DNA from: an uncultured Cellulophaga sp. | Lineage (GTDB): Bacteria > Bacteroidota > Bacteroidia > Flavobacteriales > Flavobacteriaceae | Reading direction: 5' to 3' | DNA length: 64,000 nt | NCBI GenBank assembly: GCA_947496695.1 | Contig: CANMEI010000002.1 | Coordinates: 62,001-126,000 of the forward strand | Shown: positions 16,359-24,897 of the stretch, one piece after another | Position numbering within the stretch: the stretch's first letter is position 1 | How the letters are laid out: each line of letters opens with the position of its first letter | Position numbers and translations under genes: made by a program | The notes under the pieces: generated by a model | Seen by the model: the letters and a program-made list of their open reading frames with translations, nothing else | Told to the model about the DNA's origin: nothing | Databases searched by the model: none

Positions 16359-18125
16359 TTAGTTAGGAATAACAGGTACTAATAAATGTGAATCATATTG
16401 ATTACCTGTGTAAATTGTATGATTGCCTTTGTTTACAGAATAATGATGTCCTAGGGCAGGATGATAAAAAAAGTCTTTTCCTTGAACAACGACTTGAATT
16501 GATTCTCCTTTTTTGAATAAAGTACTACTTGGTAGAATTTCTATTTCAACAGGTACAATTTCGTCTTCTGCTATTTTTTTAGGATTTTGATGTGTTAATA
16601 CGGGTTGCCAAGGTGTAGATTTTTCTTTGTCTAGTTCTCGTTCCGAAACACGCAACCACCCCATAGCAACTGGATCTTTAGAGTGACCTGTTTTTCCATA
16701 GAAAAAAACTTCGTTACCTAAAGTGTCGCGTTTTTTTACCGCTACAAATAAATCCATATCAGAGCCCTCGCTTGTTGAAACCCAAAGCTTGAGTTTCATA
16801 TTACCACTTAACTCGGTATCCTTATCAAATGTATGTGTATAGCTAGCGTTACTTTCAAAAGGCTTGTAATTGGTATTTCTAACGTTAGTTGCAGTATTTT
16901 TTTGAAGTGTGTTTAAATTTCCATCTAAATAAAACTTTTTATACTCCGTTCCTTCAATAGGCCATGTTTTTTCGTAACGCACTTTATATTCGTCCAAGCT
17001 TTCTCTTACTTCTAAACGCACCGAAGGAATACTATCAAAACCATTTTTAGTTCCTTTTAAAAAATAATCTAGAAATTTTTTTTGAAATTCTAGAGCTTCA
17101 TCACTATAATAAACAGCCCATTTTGGACGTCCATGTGTAAAAACCCACTTATTTTTAGAAGCAATCTTTTTATAGCCTTCAAAAGAACCGCGAGAATGCA
17201 TTCCTTGATCAGACCAAGAAGCACAAACAAGTGTTGGCACTTTAATAGATTGTAATTGAATGGGTTTTAGTGGTGATAATTTTTGCAAGAGTTTAGGATT
17301 TTTATGCGCTATGTTGAAAATAAAGTTTGAAGGAAGAGGCTTTTTCCCATTAGCACATTCATTTACCCGTTTCGACCAATAAGAAGTAAAGGAAGTTTCA
17401 GGAATACCTCCATGATATAATACTTCTCGGTAGGCATCTGTATTGCCTTCCCAAGGAATAATAGCTTTTAAATAAGAAGGTGGATTTTTGGTTGCAGCAA
17501 CCCATTGTGCAATGGCTAAATAAGAAACACCGTTGAGCCCTACGTTTCCGTTACTCCAAGGTTGCGTGCCTGCCCAAGTAATTACCTCATGAAAATCTTT
17601 TACATTTTGGTCTCCAAATAAACTCGCATCTCCTTCAGATTTAAAAAAACCACGAGAATCTACCTGCACAACTGCATATCCGTTTGATACCCAAAATGCA
17701 GGATCAGGAGCTTCCCACATTGTCCAAGGGCTCACTTTAATTGATCCATGATTAAAATGATCTTTGTATGAAGTACTTAGAGCAGCGGGATATTCGTTTG
17801 GTCCTTTATCTTTATCATAAGCTGTAAAAGATAACACTACAGGATAGCGACCTTCTTTTTTAGGACGAAAAACATTCGCAGATAATGATACGCCATCGGA
17901 CAAAGTAATGGAAACTCCTTTTTTAACGTTAGTGATTTCTTTTACAGCATCAATATTTAGAATAGTAACAGGGTAATCGTCAGATTCAAAAGGCTTTAAA
18001 ATTACAGATGTAACCCCTTCGTATGGATTATTATTCTCATACGGACGTAAGAGTAAATAGTAAGCCATGCCAATAATAAGAACTAAAGTTGCTAGGGAGA
18101 AAAGCAATGTTTTTTTCATTTTCAT
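16359..18125 (-). CDS. CocE/NonD family hydrolase (S15 X-Pro dipeptidyl-peptidase-like)
   Basis: 588 residues. An N-terminal hydrophobic segment (about 5-26) anchors or exports it. The alpha/beta-hydrolase core has RPKKEGRYPVVLSFTAYDK, an oxyanion-region YAVVQVDSRGFFKSEG, and the nucleophile elbow GLNGVSYLA (Ser201). The acid is in CASWSDQGMHSRGS and a His lies in the FTHGRPKW region. The C-terminal jelly-roll (about 380-585, SGNMKLKLWVSTSEGSDMDL) is the typical lid. Family members hydrolyse acyl esters or N-terminal X-Pro peptides; the substrate is unknown. The start could be either of the two ATGs two codons apart. It lies 51 bp before the DUF2147-like gene and may head its operon. Confidence 0.88.
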   Translation of the reverse strand: MKMKKTLLFSLATLVLIIGMAYYLLLRPYENNNPYEGVTSVILKPFESDDYPVTILNIDAVKEITNVKKGVSITLSDGVSLSANVFRPKKEGRYPVVLSFTAYDKDKGPNEYPAALSTSYKDHFNHGSIKVSPWTMWEAPDPAFWVSNGYAVVQVDSRGFFKSEGDASLFGDQNVKDFHEVITWAGTQPWSNGNVGLNGVSYLAIAQWVAATKNPPSYLKAIIPWEGNTDAYREVLYHGGIPETSFTSYWSKRVNECANGKKPLPSNFIFNIAHKNPKLLQKLSPLKPIQLQSIKVPTLVCASWSDQGMHSRGSFEGYKKIASKNKWVFTHGRPKWAVYYSDEALEFQKKFLDYFLKGTKNGFDSIPSVRLEVRESLDEYKVRYEKTWPIEGTEYKKFYLDGNLNTLQKNTATNVRNTNYKPFESNASYTHTFDKDTELSGNMKLKLWVSTSEGSDMDLFVAVKKRDTLGNEVFFYGKTGHSKDPVAMGWLRVSERELDKEKSTPWQPVLTHQNPKKIAEDEIVPVEIEILPSSTLFKKGESIQVVVQGKDFFYHPALGHHYSVNKGNHTIYTGNQYDSHLLVPVIPN

Positions 18126-18269
18126 ACATTAATAATATTTTGTGCGAAATCTTAGATTTTTACTATCTATTCTTGATAAAAAAATATATAGACTACATTT
18201 TTAATGGATTGAATAGTTTGTGCTAAATAGTATTTTGAAAATAGATTTAAATCGTCCAGCACCAACATT

Positions 18270-18815
18270 TTACTGTTTTTTTGAAATTCTAATTTCATGA
18301 ATTATAAGATAAGTTAAAACTATAATAAGCAACCCTGGAATTGCTAATCCACCAACCAATTCAAAAACGGAAAAACCAATAACCCCCAATGGAATAAGAA
18401 AATACATGGTCTTTTTTGATATCCAATCCTCTGCTCTTGCCTTATAAAGAATTAATAAATTTATGGGTATATACAATAATATTGCAGTGATTGTTCCTGG
18501 GCTATAATCTGCAAAGAAAAGTCCGGCTCCAATATGAAAAAAGGCGTTTGTAAGTTGTGACATTATAAAAAATAAAACTACTACATTGGCTGTAGGTTTA
18601 CTTTTTCGAACAGAAAATAAAAAAATAAATAAGAGAGAGATAAAAGTGATGATTATGAAAACATATTCTGTGGTAAGTGAATTGTTCTCAAGAAAGTATC
18701 TTGCTCTCCAGGTTCTAAAATTTCCTTCTTTTTCTTCAAAATGATGAATACAATAAGCCAATGGGGCTAAAAGTAAGCTCGATTTAAAAGTTAGTTTTGC
18801 AATTAAGTTTTTCAT
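18270..18815 (-). CDS. HXXEE-domain membrane protein
   Basis: 181 residues with five or six hydrophobic segments. The signature HHFEE (His24 to Glu28) sits in the first segment, as in the HXXEE family of bacterial membrane proteins with unknown function. The His and Glu residues could bind metal or lipid. It lies just downstream of a Crp/Fnr-family regulator (74 bp), which may control it. Confidence 0.82.
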   Translation of the reverse strand: MKNLIAKLTFKSSLLLAPLAYCIHHFEEKEGNFRTWRARYFLENNSLTTEYVFIIITFISLLFIFLFSVRKSKPTANVVVLFFIMSQLTNAFFHIGAGLFFADYSPGTITAILLYIPINLLILYKARAEDWISKKTMYFLIPLGVIGFSVFELVGGLAIPGLLIIVLTYLIIHEIRISKKQ

Positions 18816-18889
18816 TTTTATCCTTAATATTTATTTAAGGACAAAACTAATACTGAGAAGTTAGAAAAATCTCAACATTTGTTGAGAAA

Positions 18890-19558
18890 TCAGGTTTTTT
18901 TATCTTTTCTTATGCGGCTTAATTGTGTGGGGGTAATTCCTATCATAGAGGCAATTAAGCGAAGTGGGAATTTTTTTATCAAATGTGGGGAATTCTGAAG
19001 AATAAATTGATAGCGTTCTTTAGAATCACTTGTAAGAAATGAAAAATGTTTTTTACCTAGTCCTACCACTATTTCTGAGATATATTCTCTATATAAAAAA
19101 TTAAAAGTAAGATTTTGTTCAAGTAACCTATCCATATCGGTTACAGAAGTGACTAAAACAGAAGAAGGTTCTAAAAATTCTATGCCCATTGCGGTGGGTT
19201 CTTTTGTTTTTATGCTGATTAAGTCTAACATAAACTTATTTTCTTGGAGAATATTAGCGGTAGTAACCGTTCCATTTTTTTTCGTTACAAATACTTTGGC
19301 ACCACCACTTACCATAAAACCTAGCGTTCGACTGATGGTGTAACTTTCTTTAAAAACATCTCCTCTATTAAAGGTTTTTTCTTTGAAGACTTCTAAAATT
19401 GTAGTTATCTCTTTTTCATTAGGATTGGAAACAGCTGTACGAATAAATTTTTCTAAATGATTTTTCAATATTGTGTGAATAGATGATAGATATACTTTGC
19501 TTGTTGCCAACAAAGATATATAAAAATAATAGCGGTTTAGATTTTTAATCGAAGTCAC
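18890..19558 (-). CDS. Crp/Fnr family transcriptional regulator
   Basis: Up to 222 residues: a cyclic-nucleotide-like beta-roll (FKEKTFNRGDVFKESYT to LVTSVTD) and a short C-terminal HTH (LIASMIGITPTQLSRIRK). The listed GTG start gives about 25 more N-terminal residues than related proteins. A TTG within the ILKNHLEKF segment is an equally likely start, since no ATG is available. The region before it holds the palindrome TTGTTGCCAACAA. The effector is unknown. Two more members of this subfamily are in the window. Confidence 0.8.
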   Translation of the reverse strand: MTSIKNLNRYYFYISLLATSKVYLSSIHTILKNHLEKFIRTAVSNPNEKEITTILEVFKEKTFNRGDVFKESYTISRTLGFMVSGGAKVFVTKKNGTVTTANILQENKFMLDLISIKTKEPTAMGIEFLEPSSVLVTSVTDMDRLLEQNLTFNFLYREYISEIVVGLGKKHFSFLTSDSKERYQFILQNSPHLIKKFPLRLIASMIGITPTQLSRIRKDKKT

Positions 19559-19656
19559 TTTTTTATATTTACAGTAGGTTCTAAACCGAATAGTTAGTGC
19601 TTCAAAATCCGCTACTATTCTTATACTAGACTTTTACCTGCAAGCTCAAAAAAAGA

Positions 19657-20187
19657 ATGATAAAAAAGAAAAACATAATCGGAATTTGTGGTAGCGCAAG
19701 TGAAAAGTCTACAAACTTAGCAATATTAAAGTGGATAAGTGAATTTGGAAAACTTGACTTCAATTTGGAGATTGTAGATAACTTAAACGAATTACCTCAT
19801 TTTAGAACTGAATTGACAGATAACAATGTTCCTAAAAAAGTTATCGACTTTCGTAATAAAATTGAAAACGCGGACGGAATAATAATTTGTACACCTGAAT
19901 ATGTATTCAGTATTCCGAGTGGTTTAAAAAACATGATTGAATGGTGCGTATCAACAACTGTTTTCTCTGACAAACCAATTGGACTTATAACCGCTTCGGC
20001 AAGTGGAGAAAAGGCACACAAAGAACTGCAATTGATAATGGAAACTATCCAAACTAAATTTCTTGAAGACACAACTCTTTTAATCAAAGGAGTAAAAGGA
20101 AAAATAAGTAAAGAAGGAGAAATATTGAACACAAAAACCGAAAGTGATTTAAAAAAAATTGTTTTAAATTTCTCTAAAATAATATAA
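19657..20187 (+). CDS. NADPH-dependent FMN reductase-family protein
   Basis: 176 residues with a flavodoxin-like fold. The phosphate-binding loop GSASEKSTN (about 10-18) and flavin-site segment TPEYVFSIPSGLKNMIEW (about 83-100) are typical of NAD(P)H:FMN/quinone reductases. It is cytosolic. The next gene, for a DUF1330-like protein, starts 8 bp downstream and is probably co-transcribed. It is divergent from the Crp/Fnr gene, which could regulate it. Confidence 0.87.
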   Translation: MIKKKNIIGICGSASEKSTNLAILKWISEFGKLDFNLEIVDNLNELPHFRTELTDNNVPKKVIDFRNKIENADGIIICTPEYVFSIPSGLKNMIEWCVSTTVFSDKPIGLITASASGEKAHKELQLIMETIQTKFLEDTTLLIKGVKGKISKEGEILNTKTESDLKKIVLNFSKII

Positions 20188-20195
20188 CTCAAATT

Positions 20196-20498
20196 ATGAT
20201 TTATATAACTCAACTTATATATGTAATAGATGGAAAAGAAGATGTTTTTAATCAATTTGAAGATATAGCGATTCCAACTATATTAAAATATAATGGTCGC
20301 CTAATATTAAGAATTCGACCAGACGAAAGTTCTATAATTGAAAGAAACATTGAAAAACCTTATGAAATTCATTTAATAGAGTTTGATACCCAACAAGATT
20401 TTGATAATTTCAAAAAAGATGAAGTACGAAAAAAATTCTTTCATTTAAAAGAGCAATCAATTAAAGCTTCAATCTTGATACAAGGTGTTAAACTTTAA
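20196..20498 (+). CDS. DUF1330-like dimeric alpha/beta-barrel protein
   Basis: 100 residues with the pattern of ferredoxin-like dimeric barrels: a first strand MIYITQLIYV, a helix with DVFNQFEDIAIPTILKYNG, a strand RLILRIRP, and EIHLIEFDTQQDFDNF. This fits DUF1330 or antibiotic-monooxygenase-like proteins. No catalytic residues can be assigned. It is paired with the FMN reductase upstream. Confidence 0.72.
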   Translation: MIYITQLIYVIDGKEDVFNQFEDIAIPTILKYNGRLILRIRPDESSIIERNIEKPYEIHLIEFDTQQDFDNFKKDEVRKKFFHLKEQSIKASILIQGVKL

Positions 20499-20775
20499 AT
20501 AGAAGGTCAACAGGTAAAAATTTATGAAAAACATAAGATAGTTAAGGCTAAATGAAATGTCTCTTTTTATTTATATAAAATAAAAGCAAAATATGACAAT
20601 TTGGCTTGGTGATAATCCGAAATGTAGAGCTTATCACCTCTCATACATTATACTGAACGTTATAATTCACTCAGCCCATTCTCCTACATTCCGCGAAAAG
20701 CTACATTTCGTAAAAAGAGCTTCATTATACAGGTCTTGAACACAATCCCCAATTTTAGCTTTCCATTCCGTTAAC

Positions 20776-20797
20776 CCTTTCCGTTGCTCTGGAAAGG
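20776..20797. repeat. Hairpin CCTTTCC / GGAAAGG
   Basis: Seven-bp stem with an 8-base loop, the first of a series of hairpins before ssb. There is no T-tract, so it is not a typical terminator. Confidence 0.55.
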
Positions 20798-20860
20798 AAT
20801 ACTACATTCCCGAGCCAAAATTGTGAATTAAGTCCGCTTTTTCATCGGAAAGCTATCACT

Positions 20861-20928
20861 TCGGTTTTCTTAACAGAATTTTCGGCGAAGTCTTCTTGAG
20901 CCTTCACTCGAAAATTCTTAAAAACCGA
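20861..20928. repeat. Large bipartite hairpin
   Basis: TCGGTTTT (20861-20868) pairs with AAAACCGA (20921-20928), and AGAATTTTCG (20875-20884) pairs with CGAAAATTCT (20909-20918). This leaves a small internal loop and a 24-base apical loop. Eighteen paired positions make it far stronger than expected by chance. Confidence 0.65.
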
Positions 20929-20978
20929 AACGCTGCCTTACACATTTTAAGGGGTTTATAATGGATAAAGCCTTTATT

Positions 20979-21000
20979 GTTTTTCGGGGCGTCGAAAAAC
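20979..21000. repeat. Hairpin GTTTTTCG / CGAAAAAC
   Basis: Perfect 8-bp stem with the 6-base loop GGGCGT. Confidence 0.6.
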
Positions 21001-21109
21001 GGGCACGACATAACCAATTCTAATTTAACCACAGCTACTTATTTCGCTTAACTGTCGGTACGCTCAAACGCAACTGCGTTTAAAAGAATTGCTAATGCCT
21101 TTATGGAAC

Positions 21110-21221
21110 TTGTCAAGACTATACGAGTTTTAGTGAAAAATAAGGCTTCTACTTCCTTGAAAATGCGAGCATTTTACTACGTCGCAAACACACCTGATTT
21201 TACTCTAAAAGTCTTGACAAA
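21110..21221. repeat. Inverted repeat TTGTCAAGACT / AGTCTTGACAA
   Basis: Perfect 11-bp arms at 21110-21120 and 21211-21221, about 90 bp apart, 110 bp before ssb. The arms could be binding sites for a relaxase or replication protein, or fold as a long single-strand hairpin. Confidence 0.6.
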
Positions 21222-21330
21222 ACCCACTCTATCCATTGTGCTATGCACAGAAGAAAAGAACAAACACCCCTTAAAATTTAATCTGTTTTAAATCAATAGG
21301 GGGAAATATAAATCACTTAAATATTTTATT

Positions 21331-21675
21331 ATGAGTACTTTAAAAAATCACGTACAGTTAATTGGAAACGTTGGACAAGAACCAACAATTACAAACCTTG
21401 AAAGCGGTAAAAAAGTAGCCCGTTTCTCAATCGCTACAAATGAAAACTACAAGAACAGTAAAGGTGAAAAGCAGACAGATACAAATTGGCATACGGTCGT
21501 TGCTTGGGGTAAAACTGCTGAAATTGTAGAGAACTATGTAGGTAAAGGAAAGGAAGTCGGACTGGTAGGAAAGTTAAAGACCAGAACCTACACCACAGAC
21601 GACGGAAACCAACGCTATGTAACAGAAGTTGTAGCCGATGACATTCTATTACTTGGAAGCAAAGACGACAAGTAA
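21331..21675 (+). CDS. ssb: Single-stranded DNA-binding protein, short form
   Basis: 114 residues: the OB-fold opens with NHVQLIGNVGQEPTI and contains KKVARFSIATNE, TDTNWHTVVAWGKTAEIVENYVGKG, and ADDILLLGSK. It lacks the Gly-rich tail and acidic tip that chromosomal SSB uses to recruit partners, which is typical for versions carried on mobile elements. A strong terminator follows at 21687-21724. It lies beside radC and mobilization-gene remnants. Confidence 0.93.
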   Translation: MSTLKNHVQLIGNVGQEPTITNLESGKKVARFSIATNENYKNSKGEKQTDTNWHTVVAWGKTAEIVENYVGKGKEVGLVGKLKTRTYTTDDGNQRYVTEVVADDILLLGSKDDK

Positions 21676-21686
21676 ATATTAAAATT

Positions 21687-21724
21687 AAAGAGGGCGTAAC
21701 CGTCTAAAGATGCGCCCTCTTTTC
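21687..21724 (+). terminator. Rho-independent terminator after ssb
   Basis: Ten-bp stem AAAGAGGGCG / CGCCCTCTTT (21687-21696, 21713-21722) followed by T's. Confidence 0.85.
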
Positions 21725-21749
21725 ATTATCCATATTAAAAATAGAAACA

Positions 21750-22199
21750 ATGAAGCACAAAGTTAACGAAATAAAGATTAGCTATAGAGAGGAATTGAAA
21801 TCCTCAACGTGGCATAAAATAGGTAATTCACAAGATGCAGCAGAATTACTTTTTGAGGATTGGGATAAAAATACCATTGGTATACAAGAAACTTTTAAGG
21901 TCGTTTTATTAAACAATAGCAATAAAGTGAAAGGAGTATACCAACTCTCGCAGGGCGGGATTACTGGAACATTGATAGATTTACGAATATTGTTTGCAGT
22001 TATTTTAAAATCCTTATCGGTAGCCGTCATTTTAGTACACAATCACCCAAGTGGAAAATTGCAACCTAGTGATGCTGATAAAATGCTAACGAACAAGATT
22101 AAAAAAGCATCTAAGCTTTTTGACATCACCATTCTTGACCATTTAATATTTGCGCCTGATGGGGATTATTTTAGTTTCGCTGATAATGGAATTCTGTAA
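21750..22199 (+). CDS. RadC-family JAB-domain protein of mobile elements
   Basis: 149 residues. The metal-binding JAB motif is complete: VILVHNHPSGKLQPSDADK (His-x-His and the distal Asp). The upstream Glu lies in the segment around IQETFKVVLLNNSN, and the protein ends ILDHLIFAPDGDYFSFAD. It is the short, DUF2466-type form lacking the N-terminal helix-hairpin-helix of chromosomal RadC, and commonly rides on integrative elements. The biochemical role is unsettled; a metal-dependent hydrolase or nuclease-associated function is assumed. The small gene at 22211 follows by 11 bp. Confidence 0.9.
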   Translation: MKHKVNEIKISYREELKSSTWHKIGNSQDAAELLFEDWDKNTIGIQETFKVVLLNNSNKVKGVYQLSQGGITGTLIDLRILFAVILKSLSVAVILVHNHPSGKLQPSDADKMLTNKIKKASKLFDITILDHLIFAPDGDYFSFADNGIL

Positions 22200-22210
22200 A
22201 ACGAATAGTT

Positions 22211-22408
22211 ATGGTTTATCTCAATTTTACAGACTTGAGCGAAGAAGCTCAAAACCGACTTTTGGAAACTTCCAAAGAAGATGTGAAACGAAAATTTGGT
22301 GATGCTATTCGCAAATATGTAAAAGAAAATTATGGTTGTTTTGAAACGATGATTGAAGAAGAAGCACTTCGGAATTTGTATTCTTATACCTACATATTTA
22401 ATGTATGA
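22211..22408 (+). CDS. Small protein encoded downstream of radC
   Basis: 65 residues, helical and charged (LSEEAQNRLLETSKEDVKRK, then FETMIEEEALRNLYSY). No domain is recognised. It is 11 bp after radC and before a terminator, so the two form one transcription unit. Similar small proteins accompany radC in flavobacterial mobile elements as I recall. Confidence 0.7.
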   Translation: MVYLNFTDLSEEAQNRLLETSKEDVKRKFGDAIRKYVKENYGCFETMIEEEALRNLYSYTYIFNV

Positions 22409-22428
22409 TGTTTTAAAGAATTTAACCA

Positions 22429-22460
22429 AGCACCTCTAAAATTTTAGGGGTGTTCTTTTT
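22429..22460 (+). terminator. Terminator after the radC unit
   Basis: Stem GCACCTCTAAAA / TTTTAGGGGTG (one G-T pair), followed by TTCTTTTT. Confidence 0.8.
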
Positions 22461-22586
22461 GTGATTAGTTTTAAGTCAAGAAAAATTCTTATCTTTATTT
22501 CGCTGAAATTCAGCATTCAAATTAAAGTAAGGTTATCCACTTTTCGACTTTCGCCGATACCCTTACACATCGAAAAATAACATACT

Positions 22587-22716
22587 GGAAAATTATTTCC
22601 TTGAAAATGGCAATCGGTTTTTTAACCGGATTGTATGGATTTTTGTCACGCTTGCGCGTGACGAAAAGGAATAGCAAGAGGGTAACACGCTGCGCGATGT
22701 TTCGGATTCCTTTTCG
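22587..22716. other. Cluster of inverted repeats, candidate oriT
   Basis: Upstream of the truncated BfmA/BtgA gene lie: GGAAA-ATTA-TTTCC (22587-22600); CAATCGGTT / AACCGGATTG (22611-22633); GTCACGC-TTGC-GCGTGAC (22645-22662); and a perfect 11-bp pair CGAAAAGGAAT / ATTCCTTTTCG (22662-22672, 22706-22716). Transfer origins of Bacteroidota mobilizable elements usually sit just before their mobilization genes, so this is a plausible oriT. The nick site is not identified. Confidence 0.45.
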
Positions 22717-22838
22717 TTTTTAATTAACTGATTATCAATTAATTAATAATTGTTTAATTTCTTAGTAATCAACAATTTGCGACAAATGCCTTGTGAATGC
22801 CCATTTTTAGGAAAGATTTTGCGACAAATCGGCGAAAT

Positions 22839-23027
22839 ATGGACTCATTTACAGGAATTAGATTTAAAAAGGAAACTGCAAAACGTTTCCAAAAATTCTC
22901 ACGCACTCACTTTAAATCGCACACCGAAGCGATGGCTACAATGCTAGATTTTTTCTTCTATAATGAGATTTCGCCAAAGGAAAAATTAGGTCCTACTGGA
23001 CGAACTATTGAAGCTAAACTTTTAAAA
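22839..23027 (+). pseudogene. Truncated BfmA/BtgA-family mobilization gene
   Basis: From ATG 22839 the protein reads MDSFTGIRFKKETAKRF, SKSH-like FKSHTEAMATMLDFF, and LGPTGRTIEAKLLK, as in BfmA/BtgA mobilization proteins, which are oriT-binding accessory factors. Family resemblance stops near 23027, where the usual helical C-terminus should continue. From there the frame reads antisense through the 3' end of the RteC gene to a stop at 23091-23093. The gene is therefore a fragment fused to unrelated DNA. Confidence 0.7.
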
Positions 23028-23772
23028 AGCTTCTGTAATAATTGCCTAAGTCTGTATCAAAGACCTTTTCAAAAAGTGTCGCTAAATCCTTAATATCACC
23101 TTTGACCGCACCTGTTGATATGAGCGCATAGGTAAGTTCTATAAGGTCGATTTTATTTGCAGTCCAATTTAAATTTAAGTTGTCTAGGATTTTTTGCTCT
23201 TGGGTGTTTTTTCTCTTGTGCTTTTTCAAGTTATTAAGCTCATTTTTGTAATGAATAATAAGTAGGTCATAAGCCATAATTTTTGCCACGGCATTGTCGT
23301 GGCTAGTAGAAAATTCTTCATCTGTGTAAAAATGTGAGGTTTCTGAAATTAGACCCACATTATCATTACCGCGTAAAAAATAAAATTCATCTAAAAAGGT
23401 TCCGTTCTGTCTATAATATTTACAGAACTCACTATTTTCATAGTAATAATCTTGTAATAGTTTAATTTGGGCGTCTATATATGCTTTTTTTGATTTGTTT
23501 GTGCCTCTTGGTTTTTGAATCAAATATTTATAAAGTTTTGCATAAAATTTTAGTTTCCCATAAATGATAGGCTTCTGCTCTTTGAAAAAAAGAATTTCGT
23601 GCTTTTTATCTTTGAATTCATTATTTCTCAATATCACCCTCAATTTCTGAAGGTACTTCCTTGAAATTTGAATACCCCTTTCAACATCGGAAAATTCCAT
23701 AAGGTTGGATTCATCGATAACTTGGATTTCTTCCTTGTATGCTTCTATTATTTTTTTGATTTCTGAGTCCAA
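23014..23772 (-). CDS. RteC-like element regulator, C-terminally truncated
   Basis: 252 residues. The C-terminal RteC core is clear: LNLNWTANKIDLIELTYALISTGAV-type segments, KDLATLFEKVFDTDLGNYYRSFL. RteC proteins regulate excision of CTnDOT-like tetracycline-resistance elements. Family members usually continue some 30 residues with a basic tail beyond this point. Here the frame stops four residues later, exactly where the BfmA/BtgA homology on the other strand begins. The N-terminal part (1-190) is intact in length, with many Lys, Tyr and Glu. Function is doubtful because its partner genes are missing. Confidence 0.75.
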   Translation of the reverse strand: MDSEIKKIIEAYKEEIQVIDESNLMEFSDVERGIQISRKYLQKLRVILRNNEFKDKKHEILFFKEQKPIIYGKLKFYAKLYKYLIQKPRGTNKSKKAYIDAQIKLLQDYYYENSEFCKYYRQNGTFLDEFYFLRGNDNVGLISETSHFYTDEEFSTSHDNAVAKIMAYDLLIIHYKNELNNLKKHKRKNTQEQKILDNLNLNWTANKIDLIELTYALISTGAVKGDIKDLATLFEKVFDTDLGNYYRSFLKV

Positions 23773-23858
23773 AATTAACTTCGTTTCTTTTTTTTCTACA
23801 CAGGATTCTATTCTTTAATTAGTGGTTGTTTTTAACAGTTTTACTTTTACGTTATTTT

Positions 23859-24821
23859 TTAATTATCATCTGTGTTTTGTTTATTATCGTTGTATGCTAT
23901 ATGCTTCTTGTCAATATCTATGTTCGTTAGCTTCAAACTGGAATTCCATAATTCCCTTTGAAAATATACATTATAGGAATCTATTGAGCTCTTAATAACT
24001 TTTCCATCAGAGAAATAGCTATGCTTTAACTTGCTAAATTTTTCATCAAAAGCAAGAGTAGCTAAGTTTTTCCCCGCCTGTTTAGGGGTATTTACATTTC
24101 TTTTAAAGAGAGTTAAAACGGGTAAAACATTCTTCCATAAAAACCGCATAAATGGCGAGTACGTCTTTGCAAGACCAGTACCAGGTGTCATCCCAGGGTC
24201 ATAGGCATTAACCCTTATATCAGTACCTTTAACTTGATTTTGAAGCTCGTAGGCAGTGAGGATATTGCAAAGTTTTGAGGTTGAATATCTTCTTTGTCCA
24301 ACAATATTTTGTTTTTCTGAGCTTTCTTTGGGGTAAGCCAGCTCTTCTGCGCTAGTGTATATTGGTGGGGCTATAGGTAAGTTTAACTCAGGGTCGTGAG
24401 TATCACTTGCGGTAAAGAGAATATGACCGTCATTATTTACAAAAGGTAATAAGAGTTGTGTTAGTGCAAATGGTCCTAAATGGTTTACACCAAAAGTAAG
24501 TTCAAACCCATCAGATGTATATATTGTGCCACCTATATTCTGAATTCCCGCATTGTTAATTAGTATAGCAACTGAGTTGTGTTTCTCTTTTGAGAATGAC
24601 TCGGAAAAATGACGTATAGATTTTAAGGATGCTAAATCTAGCTCTAGGCATTTGATGTTTTTATGCCCTGTTTTGTTTTTGATGATTTCTACAACATCAT
24701 TACCTGCCAATAAATTTCTAACAGGTAAAATGATTTGGTGTTTAGTAGCTACGCGAGCCATTTGCAATGCACATTCGAAGCCTATGCCGCTTGTTCCGCC
24801 AGTAATGATAATTGAATCCAT
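23859..24821 (-). CDS. Short-chain dehydrogenase (protochlorophyllide reductase/WWOX-like SDR)
   Basis: 320 residues from ATG 24821 (MDSIIITGG). A longer frame to 24881 would add residues before the nucleotide-binding strand and is unlikely. Motifs: TGGTSGIG (about 7-14), LELDLASL, NNAG, FGVNHLGPFALT, and YSTSK for the catalytic Tyr and Lys. This long SDR type with a C-terminal extension often acts on hydrophobic carbonyls. It lies 76 bp after a Crp/Fnr regulator gene on the same strand. Confidence 0.88.
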   Translation of the reverse strand: MDSIIITGGTSGIGFECALQMARVATKHQIILPVRNLLAGNDVVEIIKNKTGHKNIKCLELDLASLKSIRHFSESFSKEKHNSVAILINNAGIQNIGGTIYTSDGFELTFGVNHLGPFALTQLLLPFVNNDGHILFTASDTHDPELNLPIAPPIYTSAEELAYPKESSEKQNIVGQRRYSTSKLCNILTAYELQNQVKGTDIRVNAYDPGMTPGTGLAKTYSPFMRFLWKNVLPVLTLFKRNVNTPKQAGKNLATLAFDEKFSKLKHSYFSDGKVIKSSIDSYNVYFQRELWNSSLKLTNIDIDKKHIAYNDNKQNTDDN

Positions 24822-24897
24822 TTTTTTCGTTTTTATGTTCAATGCAAAATTCGTTACAGTAAAAACAAAACGTTTTGTCAATTGACAAAAAATGGAT

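Larger units (their letters stand above)
20499..21330. other. Structured non-coding region upstream of ssb
   Basis: About 800 bp, clearly less AT-rich than the flanks, with no credible gene but several strong hairpins (listed separately). The only open frame of note (21103-21291, 62 codons) covers the arms of an inverted repeat and has no recognisable protein features. Its place next to ssb, radC and mobilization genes suggests a replication or transfer function of a mobile element. Confidence 0.5.

Noticed and set aside
21103..21291. 62-codon plus-strand frame before ssb
   Set aside because: It spans both arms of an 11-bp inverted repeat and has no protein-like features; more likely structured non-coding DNA.
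22750..22947. 65-codon frame overlapping the BfmA/BtgA fragment
   Set aside because: Different frame from the recognisable mobilization-protein sequence, without similarity to anything.
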